Origin: Enoplosus armatus | Taxonomy: Eukaryota > Chordata > Actinopteri > Centrarchiformes > Enoplosidae | Assembly: GCF_043641665.1 (NCBI RefSeq) | Contig: NC_092203.1 | Location: forward strand, 5,543,067 to 5,607,066 | DNA: 64,000 nucleotides | Direction: 5' to 3' | Part shown: positions 39,161-53,600 of the stretch, piece after piece | Position numbering within the stretch: position 1 is the stretch's first letter | How the letters are laid out: the number at the start of each line of letters is the position of its first letter | Notes under the pieces: generated by a model | Told to the model about the DNA's origin: nothing | Databases searched by the model: none | Seen by the model: the letters and a program-made list of their open reading frames with translations, nothing else | Position numbers and translations under genes: made by a program

Positions 39161-40569
39161 CCAAAAATAACTTATCTAGCTGGGAGACATGCAATCATAG
39201 TATCTGGATCGGCACGAGTGAATGCAACATTACAATATTGCTGCTGCTGGTTAGACATTTTTTTTTTTATTCTATGCCCAAAATGTTTATTTTAAAATGT
39301 TTCAGTAAGTTTTAATAAGAACATAACTGCAAAATAACCCATGCCACTCCAAGGTGATGCTGAAGCGCAGTGTAGGGATGTTTATATTTTTCAAAAGAAT
39401 TTACAGAATATGAATGTGATGCATCGTGTTCAGTTTTGTTGAAATGTGTTCTCATGTTTTTCATTTATTTCCTTCATTGACCTCCTGGTGCAGAAAGACA
39501 GAAAGGCTGTCCCCTATTAACATGAACAGTGCTGTTTATCAAAATAAAAGACAACTAGAAATGTGTGTATCTTTCTCAAAAAGGCTAGTTTATAATAATT
39601 TGCCACTTAGCTCGTTGATGAAAATAACTTAAATTCATAATGTTCCTTTTCATGTATCACTTAGTCACTACAGACTTAATAAGACAATGATGTGTTTTTG
39701 AATAAGTTACTTTGCTCTTGTTTTCTGGGGTAGGGGGGTGGGGGGTAGTTTGTGCAATCACCATTAACTTAGTGTACTTTTAAGTCTAGGACAGAATGTA
39801 CTCTTGAACCTGAGGAATCTCATTTCTCCAGTGAGCGTGATGTGTTTTACTATGTTTTTGAAGAAAAATCATTTCCTCATGCAAACTTGAAACTGCTGAT
39901 TTTCCTTGAATGTCACTCAGACCTGGATTTTTTTTGACTGGAATTCTTTCAAATGCTCCTCTTGAGATTAATCTAACGAGAAGCAAGGTGCTAAACCCAT
40001 CTGGTCTCTTTTGAAAGGCTTTCAAATCGATCCAAGTGTGTTATCATCTCTGTTTACAGGTGCATCAATGTGCCTGTCTTTTTTCTTTTTGTTTAATGGG
40101 CTTCTTTTGTATGTGTATCATTATATTCTTTTTTTAAATGAATATATATATATATACATTACGGATAAAATTGTTTGTGTTGACTGTGTTCATTTCAAAA
40201 AAGAAGTTGAGTGAGAAGCTGTGTGTGTGTGTGTGCAGGTGTGTGTTTGTGCTCCCCTGAACAGAGTATACCTGTGGTCGAGGCCGTCACCCAGGAGACG
40301 TTGCTCCCTCTCCCTCTGCGCCATGGTAACAGATGCTGAGAACACACCTGGCTTCTATGAAGAGAGAGAGAGAGAGGAAATGAAGGAGGAAAAAGAGAGA
40401 TGGAGGAGTTGGGAGATCTCACACACACACACACACACACACACACCAAACTCCCATCAGCCATTCAACCATCACAAGAACAAGTGCTGTGATTGCCGTT
40501 CCCTTCATCTGAAGCATTTTCATCCTGATGGGAATTACTGGTTTAAAATCCATGAAGAGATAGAAGAGA

Positions 40570-40690
<121 letters not shown>

Positions 40691-40998
40691 GAGGAGGAGA
40701 GGGAGTCATGGAGACTAAAGAGGGAGGGAGCATTGCAGCGCCAGGGGGTGGGGGGGGGGGATTCTGACACCACCACTTAGATGGAGCCTGGCGGTTATGT
40801 AAAAGGCTCGGCTTGTCAATTAACCATATTGGATTCCCTCCCCTCCCAGCCACCGTAGGAAGTGGGCTGGTCCCACAAACACGTGGCTCAGCACGCGGGT
40901 TCACACACAATAACACACACACACACACACACACGACTTGTTTTGGTGACGCTCAATACTGTATGCAGCTTTGCACGTGTGATCCGGGTTACTGTGTA

Positions 40999-41000
<2 letters not shown>

Positions 41001-41048
<48 letters not shown>
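41001..41048. repeat. (TG)n microsatellite upstream of adamts5
   Basis: Twenty-four TG units. Confidence 0.95.
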
Positions 41049-41049
<1 letters not shown>

Positions 41050-41205
41050 ATAACGGGGGCGGTTTATGTCCATATGGTTGCTTTGGCATACATCGCGGTT
41101 TCAGAGGATAGGGATTAAAAAGGATCCAATGGGCTGCGAGTGTGAGATTCAAAGAGGAGAGAAGAAGAGGGAGGGAGAGGAGGACATTGTAGGGATATGA
41201 GCCAA

Positions 41206-41208
<3 letters not shown>

Positions 41209-41249
<41 letters not shown>
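41209..41249. repeat. (GT)n microsatellite upstream of adamts5
   Basis: About twenty GT units. Confidence 0.95.
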
Positions 41250-41250
<1 letters not shown>

Positions 41251-42136
41251 TTTCAGTATAGCATTGAATGATGCTGTGGAAAGTTGCCTAGTTTCTGGCT
41301 CCGGCTCAGTGCCACTAGTTTGCAGCTGCAATACATTCTCACCACATGTATTAACAATCCTTTCTGTGTACATTTAAACTGAACTTGGTTCATATATCTC
41401 AGTACTTTCAGGGAGAACGTATCTGGAACCCTGGTTATTGAGTTTTGAAGATGCACTGCTGATGTCTTCTCCACCATTTCTGTTCCCGATTGAAACACAA
41501 ACACACTCGTACATGAGCGCTGTAGGTCTGTGTTGATTCTACACTGTCCTGATCAAACATCCTCTCACACACACACACACACACACACACACAGCTCCAG
41601 TTTGCGGCGTCTTTATGGCCGTCTTTTTACTGCAGGTAATACACTTGACAGTTTGGTGTAAAGGGAAGGCAGGCGGCAGCAGCAGCAGCAGCAGGGGGGT
41701 GGTGGAGACGAGACTTGAGGACAGAGAGAAAAAGAGACGGGCAGTGGGGGTGGGAGGTGCATTGCATAACAGTTGGGTGATTTGGACGTGAAGTTCAGCT
41801 CGATACTGGATCCACTCTGCAGTGGCCACCATCTTGACGTTGTGGGCACAGTGTTTTCATGTTCAGTGTTGGGCAGCAGGGCCGCAGCAGAGCTTTTAGA
41901 AATACTGAGCCTAATGAGCCCCCCAAACACAACCCTACCCCCCTTTTGGAGAATGTTATCCGTTGACTTCAGCAGCTCTGTTGAGGAACTGTCGACATTT
42001 TCCTGGAGGCTCATTTGAATGCAGAGTGTATCCTTCGGTGTGGGATGTTTCGTTTGTGGATCGTACCACGGTGGGATTTGACAGGGGCGGCCGGGCTTAA
42101 CAGTGGCAAGCACAACGTGTTCCCTTTTTTTGGCCA

Positions 42137-42161
42137 CCCCCCCCCCCCCCCCCCCCCCCCC
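42137..42161. repeat. Poly-C run of 25
   Basis: Twenty-five consecutive C residues about 1.6 kb upstream of the adamts5 ATG; G-quadruplex/i-motif capable. Length may be affected by sequencing error. Confidence 0.85.
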
Positions 42162-42771
42162 ACCTCTCACACCCACTCCCTGGCTGCATCCCTGCATGCA
42201 CCAGGCCATACTAACCCACAGCGCTCAGTCACGTAGAAGGGGGCTTTGGATTAGCGTGGCGCTTTAGGGAGAGCCGACATCTCTCGCCGCGACAAAGTTG
42301 AAACGTAATATCTGTTCTCAGGTTCTGCGTCCACAAAGTGAGGCCTCCCTCTTGGCATGTAGACACACACTGCCCCCCCCACCCCCACCCTTCTGTGGTG
42401 TGCAAAGGTAATAGCTGTTAGGTGACTCAGCAAATGAGCAGTGTCTTGGAACTTTTACGAAAAAGCCACTCTACTTGGCTGCCCTCTGAGAGTGTGTTTG
42501 TTTGTGTGTGTGAGACACAAGTGGCTTCAGCTCCAGTGGGCTACGCATGGCTGAGTCCCTCTCAGCACACAAGTATGACATCCCATTGGCACTGCCACAC
42601 ACACTTCCCTAAAGGTACAATAAATAATCAAGACAGCTCCCAGGGCAGTTCCAGGCCCCGTCACACACCTGCACACTCACTTTTTTTTCCTTTTACTTTC
42701 TCATACCCAAGTGCAGCAATTCAGCACCCACTATATGCATGCTCACAGATTTCCTCCATCTCCTCCTCCTG

Positions 42772-42785
<14 letters not shown>

Positions 42786-42823
<38 letters not shown>

Positions 42824-42831
42824 CACACACC
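42786..42831. repeat. (CA)n microsatellite upstream of adamts5
   Basis: About twenty-two CA units with one G interruption, preceded by a (TC)n run. Confidence 0.95.
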
Positions 42832-43399
42832 ATTAAATGTCTCACACGGGAACGGTGAACTCCCAGAACTCTTGTTCGGGAATGGCCATAAATTATCTAT
42901 TCCCCTCTAGTTTGCTGAAAAACTCTCCAGTCAATTCCTGTTGGACTTTTTCACCTTCAATTATTAAAGGAGTCAAAGTGGTAAAAGTGTAAAAATAACA
43001 GGCTGGTGTTTAATGGGGACATTTTTGGAGATAAATGGTGTTGGTCCTGGGAGCGGCAGCGTGTTTAGGAACTTGTTTTGCTGCTGTTTTTTTTACTCTG
43101 AAGTTGACACCATTTAATTGATGGAAACATTAGAGGTGGTTGTCACTGATGAGGTTTTCTGATGTATTCATAACAAGAACTGTCTTCAGTGAGGTTCTGT
43201 TTCTCTGCCTCTCCAGATGATTCATAATGATGGACTTGCAAAGTATAACAGAGTCCTCTTCCCTCTGCTGAGGCAACGGGAAATACTCCAGTGACAGCAT
43301 TGTTCAGGTTTCTCTCCTCTCCTCCAGCACTTGACTTTACTCTGATTTGAGGAAGAGAGGGAGAGAGAGAGAGGGAGAGGGAGAAGAGGGGGGGTGGAG

Positions 43400-43731
43400 G
43401 AGTGGTGATTGAGCGCAAAGGGGGCAGGACTTTTTCTCTCCGGGTCCTATTAAGAGCAAACTTTGTGTTTTTGTTCTCCAAGTTCAGCTCAGTGCTCTCC
43501 AGCCTGCACACAGTCAGTTCCTCTCTGCTGCTCTGTTTCTTTCCCGTGTTTTTTTTTCTCCTCAATGATTTTGTTTGCTCGCCTGTTGGTTGCTGCTGTG
43601 TGTCTTTTCATGGGGGATTTGGACACCGGGAGGATGCGCTTTTTGGAGGGACAAATACTCAAAGTTGTCTCTTCGGCCAGTCCCGGGTGGTTTTAGTGGA
43701 GACATAGATGTTTTTCGGGTTGGAATGAACA
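43400..43731 (+). promoter_or_regulatory. Probable adamts5 core promoter and 5' UTR
   Basis: A purine-rich GA tract (about 43345-43400) leads into TATTAAG near 43448, a weak TATA-like element, followed by about 280 nt of probable 5' UTR before the ATG at 43732. That ATG has A at -3 and G at +4, a strong context. A second in-frame ATG 11 codons later, directly before the hydrophobic signal sequence, is an alternative start. The TSS is inferred, not seen. Confidence 0.35.
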
Positions 43732-46700
43732 ATGGTGCGGCTCCTTGGTGCTCTGGCCGAGGGCATGCTCTGGTTTCGGCTACTGTTGCTGTGCGTCGTG
43801 GAGTTGGAGCTGGGAGCCGGGCTTTCCACTTTCCAGGGTTTCTATCTTCCACCTGCGAACGGGTCGCTTCTCACACCTGCCCGCAGGACGGACGGGGTCG
43901 TGCGGACCATTGACCGGATTTACCACGGAGGAGGGAAGGTGGGCTACCTGGTGTACCTGGATGGGATCCGGTTTCAGCTGGACATGGAGCGGGACGAGTC
44001 GGTGCTGTCGCATCACTTCAGCCCCCAGTATGTGCTCGCGGTGATGGGGGAGAGCCCTGCGCCTTTGCAGCGGGAGTGCGTGTACCGCGGGACAGTGGAC
44101 TCCAACCCGGAGTCCCTGGCCGTCTTCAACCTCTGCGGAGGGGGTCTCGAGGGCTTCTTCGCCGTGAGCCATGCGCGCTACACCATCACGCCTATCATCA
44201 GGGCGAAGGGACACGAGCACGACGTGCGCGCCCTGCAGGACAAGGACGCGGAGAGCGCGCTCCACGTGTTCACGCGCGAGAGTTTCAGCTTCGAGGCAAT
44301 GCGCGAGGGGCGCGAGAGCTGCGGGACGCGTGACAGGCGCAGAGGACGCAGGGATGCGGCGGGGAAACGCCGGCACAGAGGTCGCGGGAAGGGGAGACGG
44401 GACAAAGAGGGGCACGCGGCGGAAGACGCAGATGACCGTGGCGCGCGCGGGAGGAGCTGGTGGAGCCGGGTCGCCAAAGCTCCGGAGGCCGGCACGCGGC
44501 ACAAGCGGTCGGTCTCTCGCGCCAGGCACGTGGAGCTGCTCCTGGTGGCCGACGACACCATGACCAAGAAATACGGCAAAGACTTGAACCACTACCTGCT
44601 CACGCTGGCATCCATCGCCTCCAAGCTGTACGGGCACGCCAGCATCGAGAACCCCATCCGGCTGTCGGTGGTGAAAGTGACCACGGTCACCGAGAGGGAG
44701 AAGGGGCTCGAGGTGTCCAAGAACGCGGCGGCGACGCTGAAGAGCTTCTGCAAGTGGCAGAACCAGCAAAACCCGCTGGACGACGACCACCAGCAGCACC
44801 ACGACGCCGCCATCCTCTTCACCAGGCAGGTAAACAAACTCCCCCCGCTTCACCTCTCACCTGGCAGGCTCGAGGCACCGGCAGGCTCGAGGCTTCCGGC
44901 CCATACGGCGGAGCAGAGGCAGCTGAGTGACGCCACGGTTTGTTTTTATTTTGATGGCGCACGCGGTGGCAGCTTCTGCACTGTAACCAAGCACTTGGCA
45001 GATTGAGCCGGGGGGGGGGGCGGCGGGGGGGGGGGGAGTATTTCAAATGGCCTTAAACAGGAAAACTCTCAATAGTGAAAATAAGTGACACGTTATTTGT
45101 TGCCTTGAGCCGGAGTGTCAGCGACACAGTCAGAAGTAAGTCAGAAGTGAAGACTGCGCAAGCTGCGTCCCGCGCGCTCCTGGTCATGTCCTGGTTACTT
45201 TTCTCTCTCCTTCTTCCTCCTGCTGACTCTCGCGTGCGTAATGCAGTCATAAAAGCTGTATTTCCTGCGCCTGGTGTTTTTCTAGGCAGGCTCTTCTGTC
45301 TCCAGCCCCCCCCCTCTCCTCCCCTCCCAGTCCCCTGACAGCCCCAAAGCCTCGATGTCTGTGTGATCTGGGGGGGCGCGTGCCCGGGGCGCGCGCGCAA
45401 ATTCTTCCTAGGGCAGGAGGTTTGAAATCAGCTGCTGGGTGCATTGCAGAAATATCCCTAAAACTCCCTTGAAACTGCAGTTAATTAGCCATCCCAGCTT
45501 TGCCATTCCTCCCTCCCTCGCTCCCTCATCACTCCAGTCTGCACATTTTTTCTCAGTAACTTTTCCAGTCTGTCAGCTGGGGCTGGTAGCTGTCAGAAAA
45601 ACAAACACATCCACCCTGTGAGAAGCCATACATTTACCAAGACCACACTCATTTATCCTTTCTATCACCATCCCTCTCTCTCCTCCTCCTCCTCCTCCAT
45701 GTTCTTCCTCCTCCCTCCCTGCCTTTAAGCCACAGGGCAGCAGCAGATCTACATGCATTTTTCACCTCTCCGGGTGTGGCTTCGCGGTGGTAAGCTCCAC
45801 TTAACGTGTCAGATAGCTCACCTTGGATTGTTCCAGCTCATGCAGGGTCCTGTCATGGCTTGGGGCGGGAAAAAGCAAGCACCAGGGGTATAACCTCGGA
45901 TCTCCTGGCATCGGCTGCAAGTTGGCGCAGTCGTGCATTGGCAAGGCAGCCGTTTGTGCATACCTGAGGTCAGCTGGCAAAGTGGCACAGTTTCTGTGTG
46001 CCAACTACCTCGTGGCTTACTAACCCTGTTGCCACTACACCTGCAGGGGCAAGACTGGAAGAGCCCAGGCAGAAGGCGGTGCCATCCGGACGGTGGTTGG
46101 GTTTGGCAGGGTGGGCAGGGTCAGGCGGGCATGGATAACTCTAAGGCAGCCCCCAGGACAGGAAGGCCGAGAGTCCAAATGGACAGGAAACTAATGAAAC
46201 ATGACAGGCTGTGGGTTTTTCTCTATCCTACTTGGGCTTTGATCCTACTAAAATACCCACGCTCACCCTGGCAAAACCCATCCACTCTCAGTATCTTTCC
46301 ATTGATTTAAAATGCCATTTCATCTCCAAGCAGTTCATGTTAGGGCTTACACTTATGCATCGTTTCAGATTGTTTGTCATACTGTTATTGATATCATTAT
46401 ATTAGACCCTTTTCATACCAAAGTCTGCATATGATTTCAGTTCTTTTCAGAGAAGAAAGGCATCTGAAACTGTATGTAGACACAAGAAAAAACAACTCTA
46501 TTGAAACCCAGACTAATGAAATTTAGCAGGTTAACCGTATGTGTTCATTAATGGATGGAACACATATATATTGGTCTTAAGATGAAGAAATACAAGTTTA
46601 GATGTTAATAAATTAGCCTTTTATTGGCCTTACCAGTAAATCAGTCAACACTTCATTTCTGTCTCACCTGTCACAGCACTTGCTTATAAACCTGTGCGCT

Positions 46701-49700
46701 GACCGTCAATCGCACTCATCTCAACTTCACTATTGAATGTGGAGGTCATACTGTAGATGTTACCTGTCAGCACAGGAAGCAGGTGATCCCTCTGTTGTAC
46801 ACAGAGTGTATAATCTACTATAGTCTACTGTGGCCCCCTGTGACACAGTACAGACCACTGAGAAGCATTAGGAGGTGGGTCCCTGATCCCTATTTGTTGC
46901 ATTTCTGAAGGGCAAATGAGCCTAACTGCACCTACATCAGTATGCATGACTTGACTTTAGGGTCAAAGAAAGCTGCCACCGCCTTACTTTAACTTTGACC
47001 TTTGAACTCTTTGAGCTATTAAAGGCCATTTTCAGCATTTTGTGTTTGTGCTGAGTGCTTAAATTGCTGCTACTTCACCTTGTCGACCATTATAACGGAC
47101 AGACGAGCTTAGCTGAAGTTTGTTTACATCTGAACACTGCAGGAAAGCAGACCAACTCCACATGTCTGAGTGAAAGTGAGATTTAAAAAGCCACATTCTT
47201 GTGAGAGTCCTTGCACCTAAGGCGTTACAAGGGAAAACGATGCTGACATCTTGAAAAAGTGGTTGTCTTGCTCTCTTCTTTTACGATACTTTTCATTAGC
47301 CATTAATCATTTTGTAAGAGTGGCTGTCAGCAAAGATCCACATACAATGTCATGAGCTGCACAAGACTTCAGCATTTTACAAACAGAGCAGAGCCATTCG
47401 AGTTTCCATTGACAGAATGCCAGTCAGGAAATAACTTTATTTGGCTCAGGTACCTCATACCTTGCTGCTTTTTCAGTTGGAAAAGAAAGAAAGAAAGAAA
47501 AAGAAGTTGGATATATGGAGCAATGGTAGTGTGTTAACTATTTTCTCAGGACTTTTTCAGTGAAATAACTTTGGCTGTAACCCCATTTGAAACTTAACAG
47601 GGAAAGACGAACATGGATGTGCTGTCAGTTCAGTTCAGATGTGTTATAGGAAATGGTCAGCCTTGTATTCCACTGCACTGAATGTCAGAGGTGTCAAGTA
47701 ACCAAATAGTTTACGTGTGAAAAGAAATAACCTTCATCTGTGTATTTGGAGCGACTGAACTAGAACTGAAGCTCATTGAAGACTTTGTGACTGTGAAGTC
47801 AGACCAGTCCATTGTTCCCAGATGGGAGGGAGGGGGGGGTGCAGTGGGAGTGCTCAGGGTTGGAGGGAACTCATCTCTTTGTGGTCAGGTCCAATTACTC
47901 CAACACCCCGTACCCACAGTGAGCTGACCCGTGTGGCGGTGTCACCCAGTTCCACACATACCAGCACCAGAACAAAACAACGGGGCACATTGAGGGGACT
48001 CGGGGACTGTTCCGACTGCGTATTCGTGTATATGGGAACATTAAGTGTTATGCATGGCTGTGTTCATTTGTTGGGAGCTTGAATCGCAGACAAAGCCCTA
48101 CTGTAAGGTGGCCAGAGAGGAGCTGCAGAGCTGTGGAGATGTTGACATGCATGTGTCTTCATGCTACTATTTGATTTTTTTCCTTTGCTTCGTGCAGAAA
48201 TAGCTCAAATATTTGGATAGACTTTGCTAGCAGGCACTTGTGATGTCAGTGATATTGAACCTGACCTTTTCAACCTTGGTTGAGGTCAGGCCACTGTCTG
48301 AATTGTAATAAAACATATTTACACACAACACAACATTTACATTTTGCTTTTCCAGACTGAATAAAAACATGGATTAAGATTAAATCAATATTGCACGTAT
48401 CAGAGAGAATAGCCAGAAAATGAATATATTCAGTCTGGACTAGTTGGCTAGAGTTGGTTATTTTATCAGGAAGGACAAGAGTAACTACTGAGGTTTGCAT
48501 TTTAAGAAATTCCCATTTGAATTGATGGAACTAGGAGTGAATGTGTAAAGTGTTTTGAATAAAAGCATCAGCCCAAATACCAGAAATGTCTTAGATTATC
48601 ACACTCGGGTCACATGATGACGCCTGAGCCACTTCCATTTGCAGATGACAACTGTGAAATGCAGTTGAAAGCTCAGGGGGAAAAAACGAGTAAGTGGACC
48701 TCACACATACTGATCCCAAGGTCGAAATAAAAAAGTCCAGTTTAAGGTGGAAATCAAGATCAAGGACACAAAATGACATAAAATGACATAAATAATCAAA
48801 CTGTTGAAAGCCATTAATTGTACACCACTTTATGCAATATAGGAGCCCAAACCAAGACTTCAATAACCAATCGTGTTGCCAAGTTGTAGAGTGACAACAT
48901 GATAAGATAATTCTGTGTTATCACCATATGATTCCATTGTAATCGTTTGCAGGAACACAGAGGGGGCCCTTATGTAACGATGATTGATGTAAGATACACA
49001 CTGATGTAGTCGCAGCATGCACCTGTACACCATCCATTTCCTCCACGCGTGTTAAACAAAGTTATGTCATGTCGCCTCGTACAGTGAATGTGGGAATGTG
49101 CACATGTGCATAGTTTGGACTCTCTCCTTTCCTGTGCCCTCGTCTTCCTCCTCTCCTCCTCCTCGCTGTGTACATTAAAGTGTACATTTCGCAGCCCCTC
49201 GCCCCCGTCACAGCTAGTCCCTCTATTTGTTTTTACTGTTCTTGATATTTCACACGTGCTACACTTCCACTGGCATATGTTGACAACCTGCAGCTCATGG
49301 ATCCCAAACCCCTCGACCCCGGGCCCCCAGGTCTGTCAACACGACAGACAGACTGGCCAGAGAGTTCGGTCTGCCCGGTAACAGCACACAAGCCTCACCC
49401 TCTTCTTCACACTGGGATGCATCAATGACTTTAAACAGCACTCCTGTTTGCAATCATGGTCCGAAGTTTCCTTTGAGCACTGACCTGAGGCTGGCATGAC
49501 TGCCTGTACCAAATTTCCAATAGTTGTTGAGATATTCCAGCCTGGACCAATCATTAGTGACCTGTCCAGTCAATGATGGAGAGCTGCTTTTTGTTGCTTC
49601 TGATTAGCAGGTTTGTTAAAATCAGCCTGTGAGCTAAACTCACTCTGCAAGAGGGATTTTAGTGTTTGTGTCTGGCTGGCTGTTTGTTTAACACAAGCCA

Positions 49701-49724
49701 TGGCTTAGATTGGAAGTGGTCTTT

Positions 49725-49759
<35 letters not shown>

Positions 49760-50646
49760 ACAGCTCTGATCGTCTCCTGACATTTACAGCCAGCTTGCCA
49801 CCTGTTCTCTTGTTATTTCTACCAATATTTCTGTAACTCCTTGTTCTCTCAGGTCTTCTCTTTAATTTCCTGCACCCCCCCATCCTTTCCTCCTCCAGCG
49901 TCTGATTCCTGAACTTATTTCTCTTCCCTGCCCTCTTTTGCATGCATGTGCGAGAGGCCTTTGGATGAAAACAAAGTCGGGAAGAGACTTGGCGGGGGAA
50001 GGAGTAAACAATGCGTAGATGGGGTGTTAGCTTTGGGGTCGTTTCAGATCGTTTTCACACATCACCATTTCATTTCCAGCGGGAGATTCCCCATTTTTCT
50101 ACATTTCACCCACATGTTGTTCCAACGAAAGCTGTGTGTACAAGAAAGATCGAAACACAAGCAGTTCTCGTACTTGAGCCTCGGAGGGGGTGGGTGGATA
50201 AATAAATGAAATGGAGGGAGGAAGAACGTCGGAGGGGAAAGAGTGAGGGAAAGATATGAAGACAAACTTCTCTATACGTTCTCACTGCCTCATTCAAAAC
50301 AAACAGGCCTCCCTCCATAGCTTTCGGCAGCATCCATGCAGTGAGTGTTTGACTTGCCCTTTGTTTGCTTCTTGTGTACCCAGCAGTCAACTGGCAAAAG
50401 CAGGCACTCTCTTCCTGTTCTCTGTAGGAGTGTACCATACGTTCATATAGCTATGTGCATCTGTGTGTGAGTGTGTGTGAGGTTGTCCCACCCAGTCACT
50501 CGTGTGTGTGAGTGCAGAACACAAGGCATTTTGTTCCAAACCGATCCGCCCCGGAACGGGTAGACACCCTCCCCAGAGAGCCTCTCACACACGACCCAGC
50601 AGGCCTGTCAGCACCACTTAACATGACGATTCATCCTCTCCATGGG

Positions 50647-50690
<44 letters not shown>

Positions 50691-53600
50691 GCGTGTGTTT
50701 TCCTTTTTTGGATGTGCACATGCTTGGATGTTTGTCTCCATACGTATGTAGGAGTGTGTACGCTCATGCACGCCCAGGCCCATGTGTCCTCCGATGTGAC
50801 GGAATGGTTAACTGATTGATCTCTGCACTCAGCGGGGGCCGAGCAGTGCAGCCTGGGGCCTCATCTGCATGGACATGTGTGGGAATCAAAACAAAGATCA
50901 ATACGATGTGCACTCTGGCACCCCATGAGGCAGACAGAGAGGTGGTGGAGGCAGAGGAAGGAAGCAGGCATTAAAAGCAGTCGAAGAGAAGTTAAAGCGT
51001 CCCCCGTAGCTCTGGGGGAGATTTGTCAGGTCTGAGAAAACTGTTTGAATATCTCAGTTTGAACTTCAGCGTTACAAACTGGGGTTGTGGAGTTTGAAAG
51101 GCAGGGAGGCTGTGCTGCATCGGTTTTCCTTTTTGTAAACTGTCAATACTAAATTACAGGAGGATGAAGAGAACAAAAGCAATACGAAAAACACGACACC
51201 TTGCATCAGATATTTTGTATGTTTACAAAATGTTTATAGCGAGTAGAAACTCAGCTTCAACTGCCAATGGCACTGATGCAGAGGAAGGAGGACTAGAACA
51301 AACAGAGCTGAAGTCTGGCTCTTGACAGTGACAGTGGACCAGACATTGTACTCTATTAAATTAGTGGAACAGCTGAGAAAATTCAGAAACACATGGTTTT
51401 TGATGAAAACAGGATCTGAGCGAGGTGATGGGCCCAGAGGGAAGAATGTAGCAAGCTGAATAAGGAAGAGCATGATAGCTAGAAGGTCCAATAACGGGGA
51501 TGGTTCCCATCTTTCATTAAGACGTAGCAGGCCGAATGATGAACATTGTCTTGAGTTTGTTGTTGATATGCCTTCAGTAATATTCATTTTAGAATAGTTT
51601 TACTTGTTCACGTGCATTTCTAACTGTTTTGAGAGAGGTTATCTGGAAATAAGAGTGATTGTTTCTCGAGTACCAGGATGAAGTCTGTTTTTTAAACTTA
51701 CAGTATTTCCTTTGTCCAGGACCTCTGCGGCCACCACTCCTGCGACACCCTGGGCATGGCGGACGTCGGCACCATCTGCTCTCCGGAGAGAAGCTGCGCC
51801 GTCATCGAAGACGACGGGCTTCACGCTGCATTTACTGTCGCGCACGAGATAGGTAGGCATGGATACACACACACATACACAAACAAAGATGTGAACACGC
51901 CAGGGCATGCACATGCACATCTGTCAGCACATCTCTCTTGTCGATTATATCAGGCAAGTATTGTCTGATGTCATACACCTAATACCTGAGCGCTCGCTGT
52001 GTTTTCTTTTCTCATTCTTGCTGCATGTGCACACCCGTGATAAGTCTCATAATTTCTCCGTCTTCCATCAACTCACATTCTGCACATCGTGTAACCAAAA
52101 ACCTTCCAGTGAAAGCGTCCTTTCCCCCCCAGGCCACCTGCTCGGTTTGTCCCACGACGACTCCAAGTTCTGCGAGGAGCGCTTCGGAGTGAACAGCGAC
52201 AAGCGGCTCATGTCCTCCATCCTCACCTCCATCGACGCCTCCAAACCCTGGAGCCGCTGCACCTCGGCCACCATCACAGACTTCTTTGACGACGGCAACG
52301 GTGAGCGTGGGAGAAAATGTAGAACAATGAAAGGCACAGGGTTCAGCAAACATCTGTAGTCCTTTTATTAGTGAGAACTTTTCCCAGGCAGGAGGAGTTT
52401 TATTTTCTCCATCTATAAATTGCATCCATGTGAATTTGACTTGTGATAGCTTTTCTCCCACAGTACCTATCACTGAGGGCTGTTTACTACCAAACAGAGC
52501 TGCAATCTCTGTTAATATAGAGTTATTTACAATCATATTAACTTCTTAAAGACTGCAGCCAAAGACAGATCTCTGGTAGGAAATCACGATGAGTCATACT
52601 TTGCCTTCACATTTGTCAAGTACTTCCAGTCATGAAGCCATAAAACTTGCTTTGGGTATAATTCATGTAGCGACAGCTTGACAGTATCTGCTGCTGATCC
52701 AGTGATTTATTGAGTGATAGGTCATACAGACCTCATTTGTCAATAGACTCAAAGAGATTGCCATAAAACAGTCACCAGCCAAGAGTATGCAGGTTGCAGA
52801 GCCCACTTTAAATTTCCCTCCTCCGTCTTTCCTGCCACAGCCGAGTGTCTCCTAGACTCCCCTCGCCAGCCCCTATTGGGCCCCGAGGAGCTCCCGGGGC
52901 AGAGCTACGACGCCGTCCGCCAGTGTCGCCTGGCCTTCGGCCCCGAGTACACAGTCTGCCCGGGCATGGACGTATGTTCCCGGCTGTGGTGCGCCGTGAT
53001 CCGCCAGGGGCAGATGGTGTGTCTGACCAAGAAGCTGCCGGCCGTGGAGGGAACGCCCTGCGGGAAGGGACGCATCTGCCTGCAGGGAAAGTGCGTGGAC
53101 AAGACCCGCAAGAGACACTACTCGGTAAGACAGATGGACAGTATCAGAACAGGAGGGAGACATGAAGACAGAAGCTGAGACCAAACAGCCTAAAATCCAA
53201 AATAGACTCCTTTTTATAGTTCAAAAACTGATATTTTAAGCACTTATTTCCACAAACTTTGTCTGGGAAACAAAGATAAAAAAAGAATAGACTTTCAGTA
53301 CACAGGGCAGCTCTAAAGAAAGAAATAGATAAAGTAGAAAGGGAGACGGAGACACTTGTGTCACGAGTTCTTCTTCTATGTGACTTCACTGTGTGGTCTG
53401 CTTTGTTTATGCCACGGCTGATCTGTGCTATTTGTTGCCTTGGCCTTACTAAAACAGATCTAAATTGAACTTGGCCTTACTGAGTTAAAGGACCAAATCT
53501 GTTCTTGGCAGGCCATCGGCACTGTGTGTGTGTCAGGAAGGGGAGGAGAGTGAAAGTTAAAAAAAAATGGGAAAGAGGGAAAAGAGTATTTTCTTTGTGT

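Larger units (their letters stand above)
44830..51719 (+). other. adamts5 intron 1
   Basis: Donor CAG/GTAAAC at 44830, acceptor TTTGTCCAG ending 51719. The 5' end is CpG- and G-rich (G runs of 11 and 12 at about 45010-45036). The rest is ordinary AT-rich DNA with pyrimidine tracts (45490-45720), a CA repeat near 49729-49756, a TG repeat at 50653-50684 and one interspersed repeat fragment at about 49500-49560. I see no coding exon on either strand. Confidence 0.8.

Noticed and set aside
43780..44853. 357-residue open frame antisense to adamts5 exon 1
   Set aside because: A shadow of GC-rich coding sequence on the plus strand; its composition follows the sense codons and it has no recognisable domain.
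44830..45006. Longer adamts5 exon 1 ending at 45006
   Set aside because: CAG/GTAAAC is in phase with the next exon at 51720, which restores the protease domain; the extra residues have no homology.
52012..52536. 174-residue open frame antisense to adamts5 exon 3
   Set aside because: Overlaps a coding exon and its flanking introns on the other strand, with no domain or splice support.
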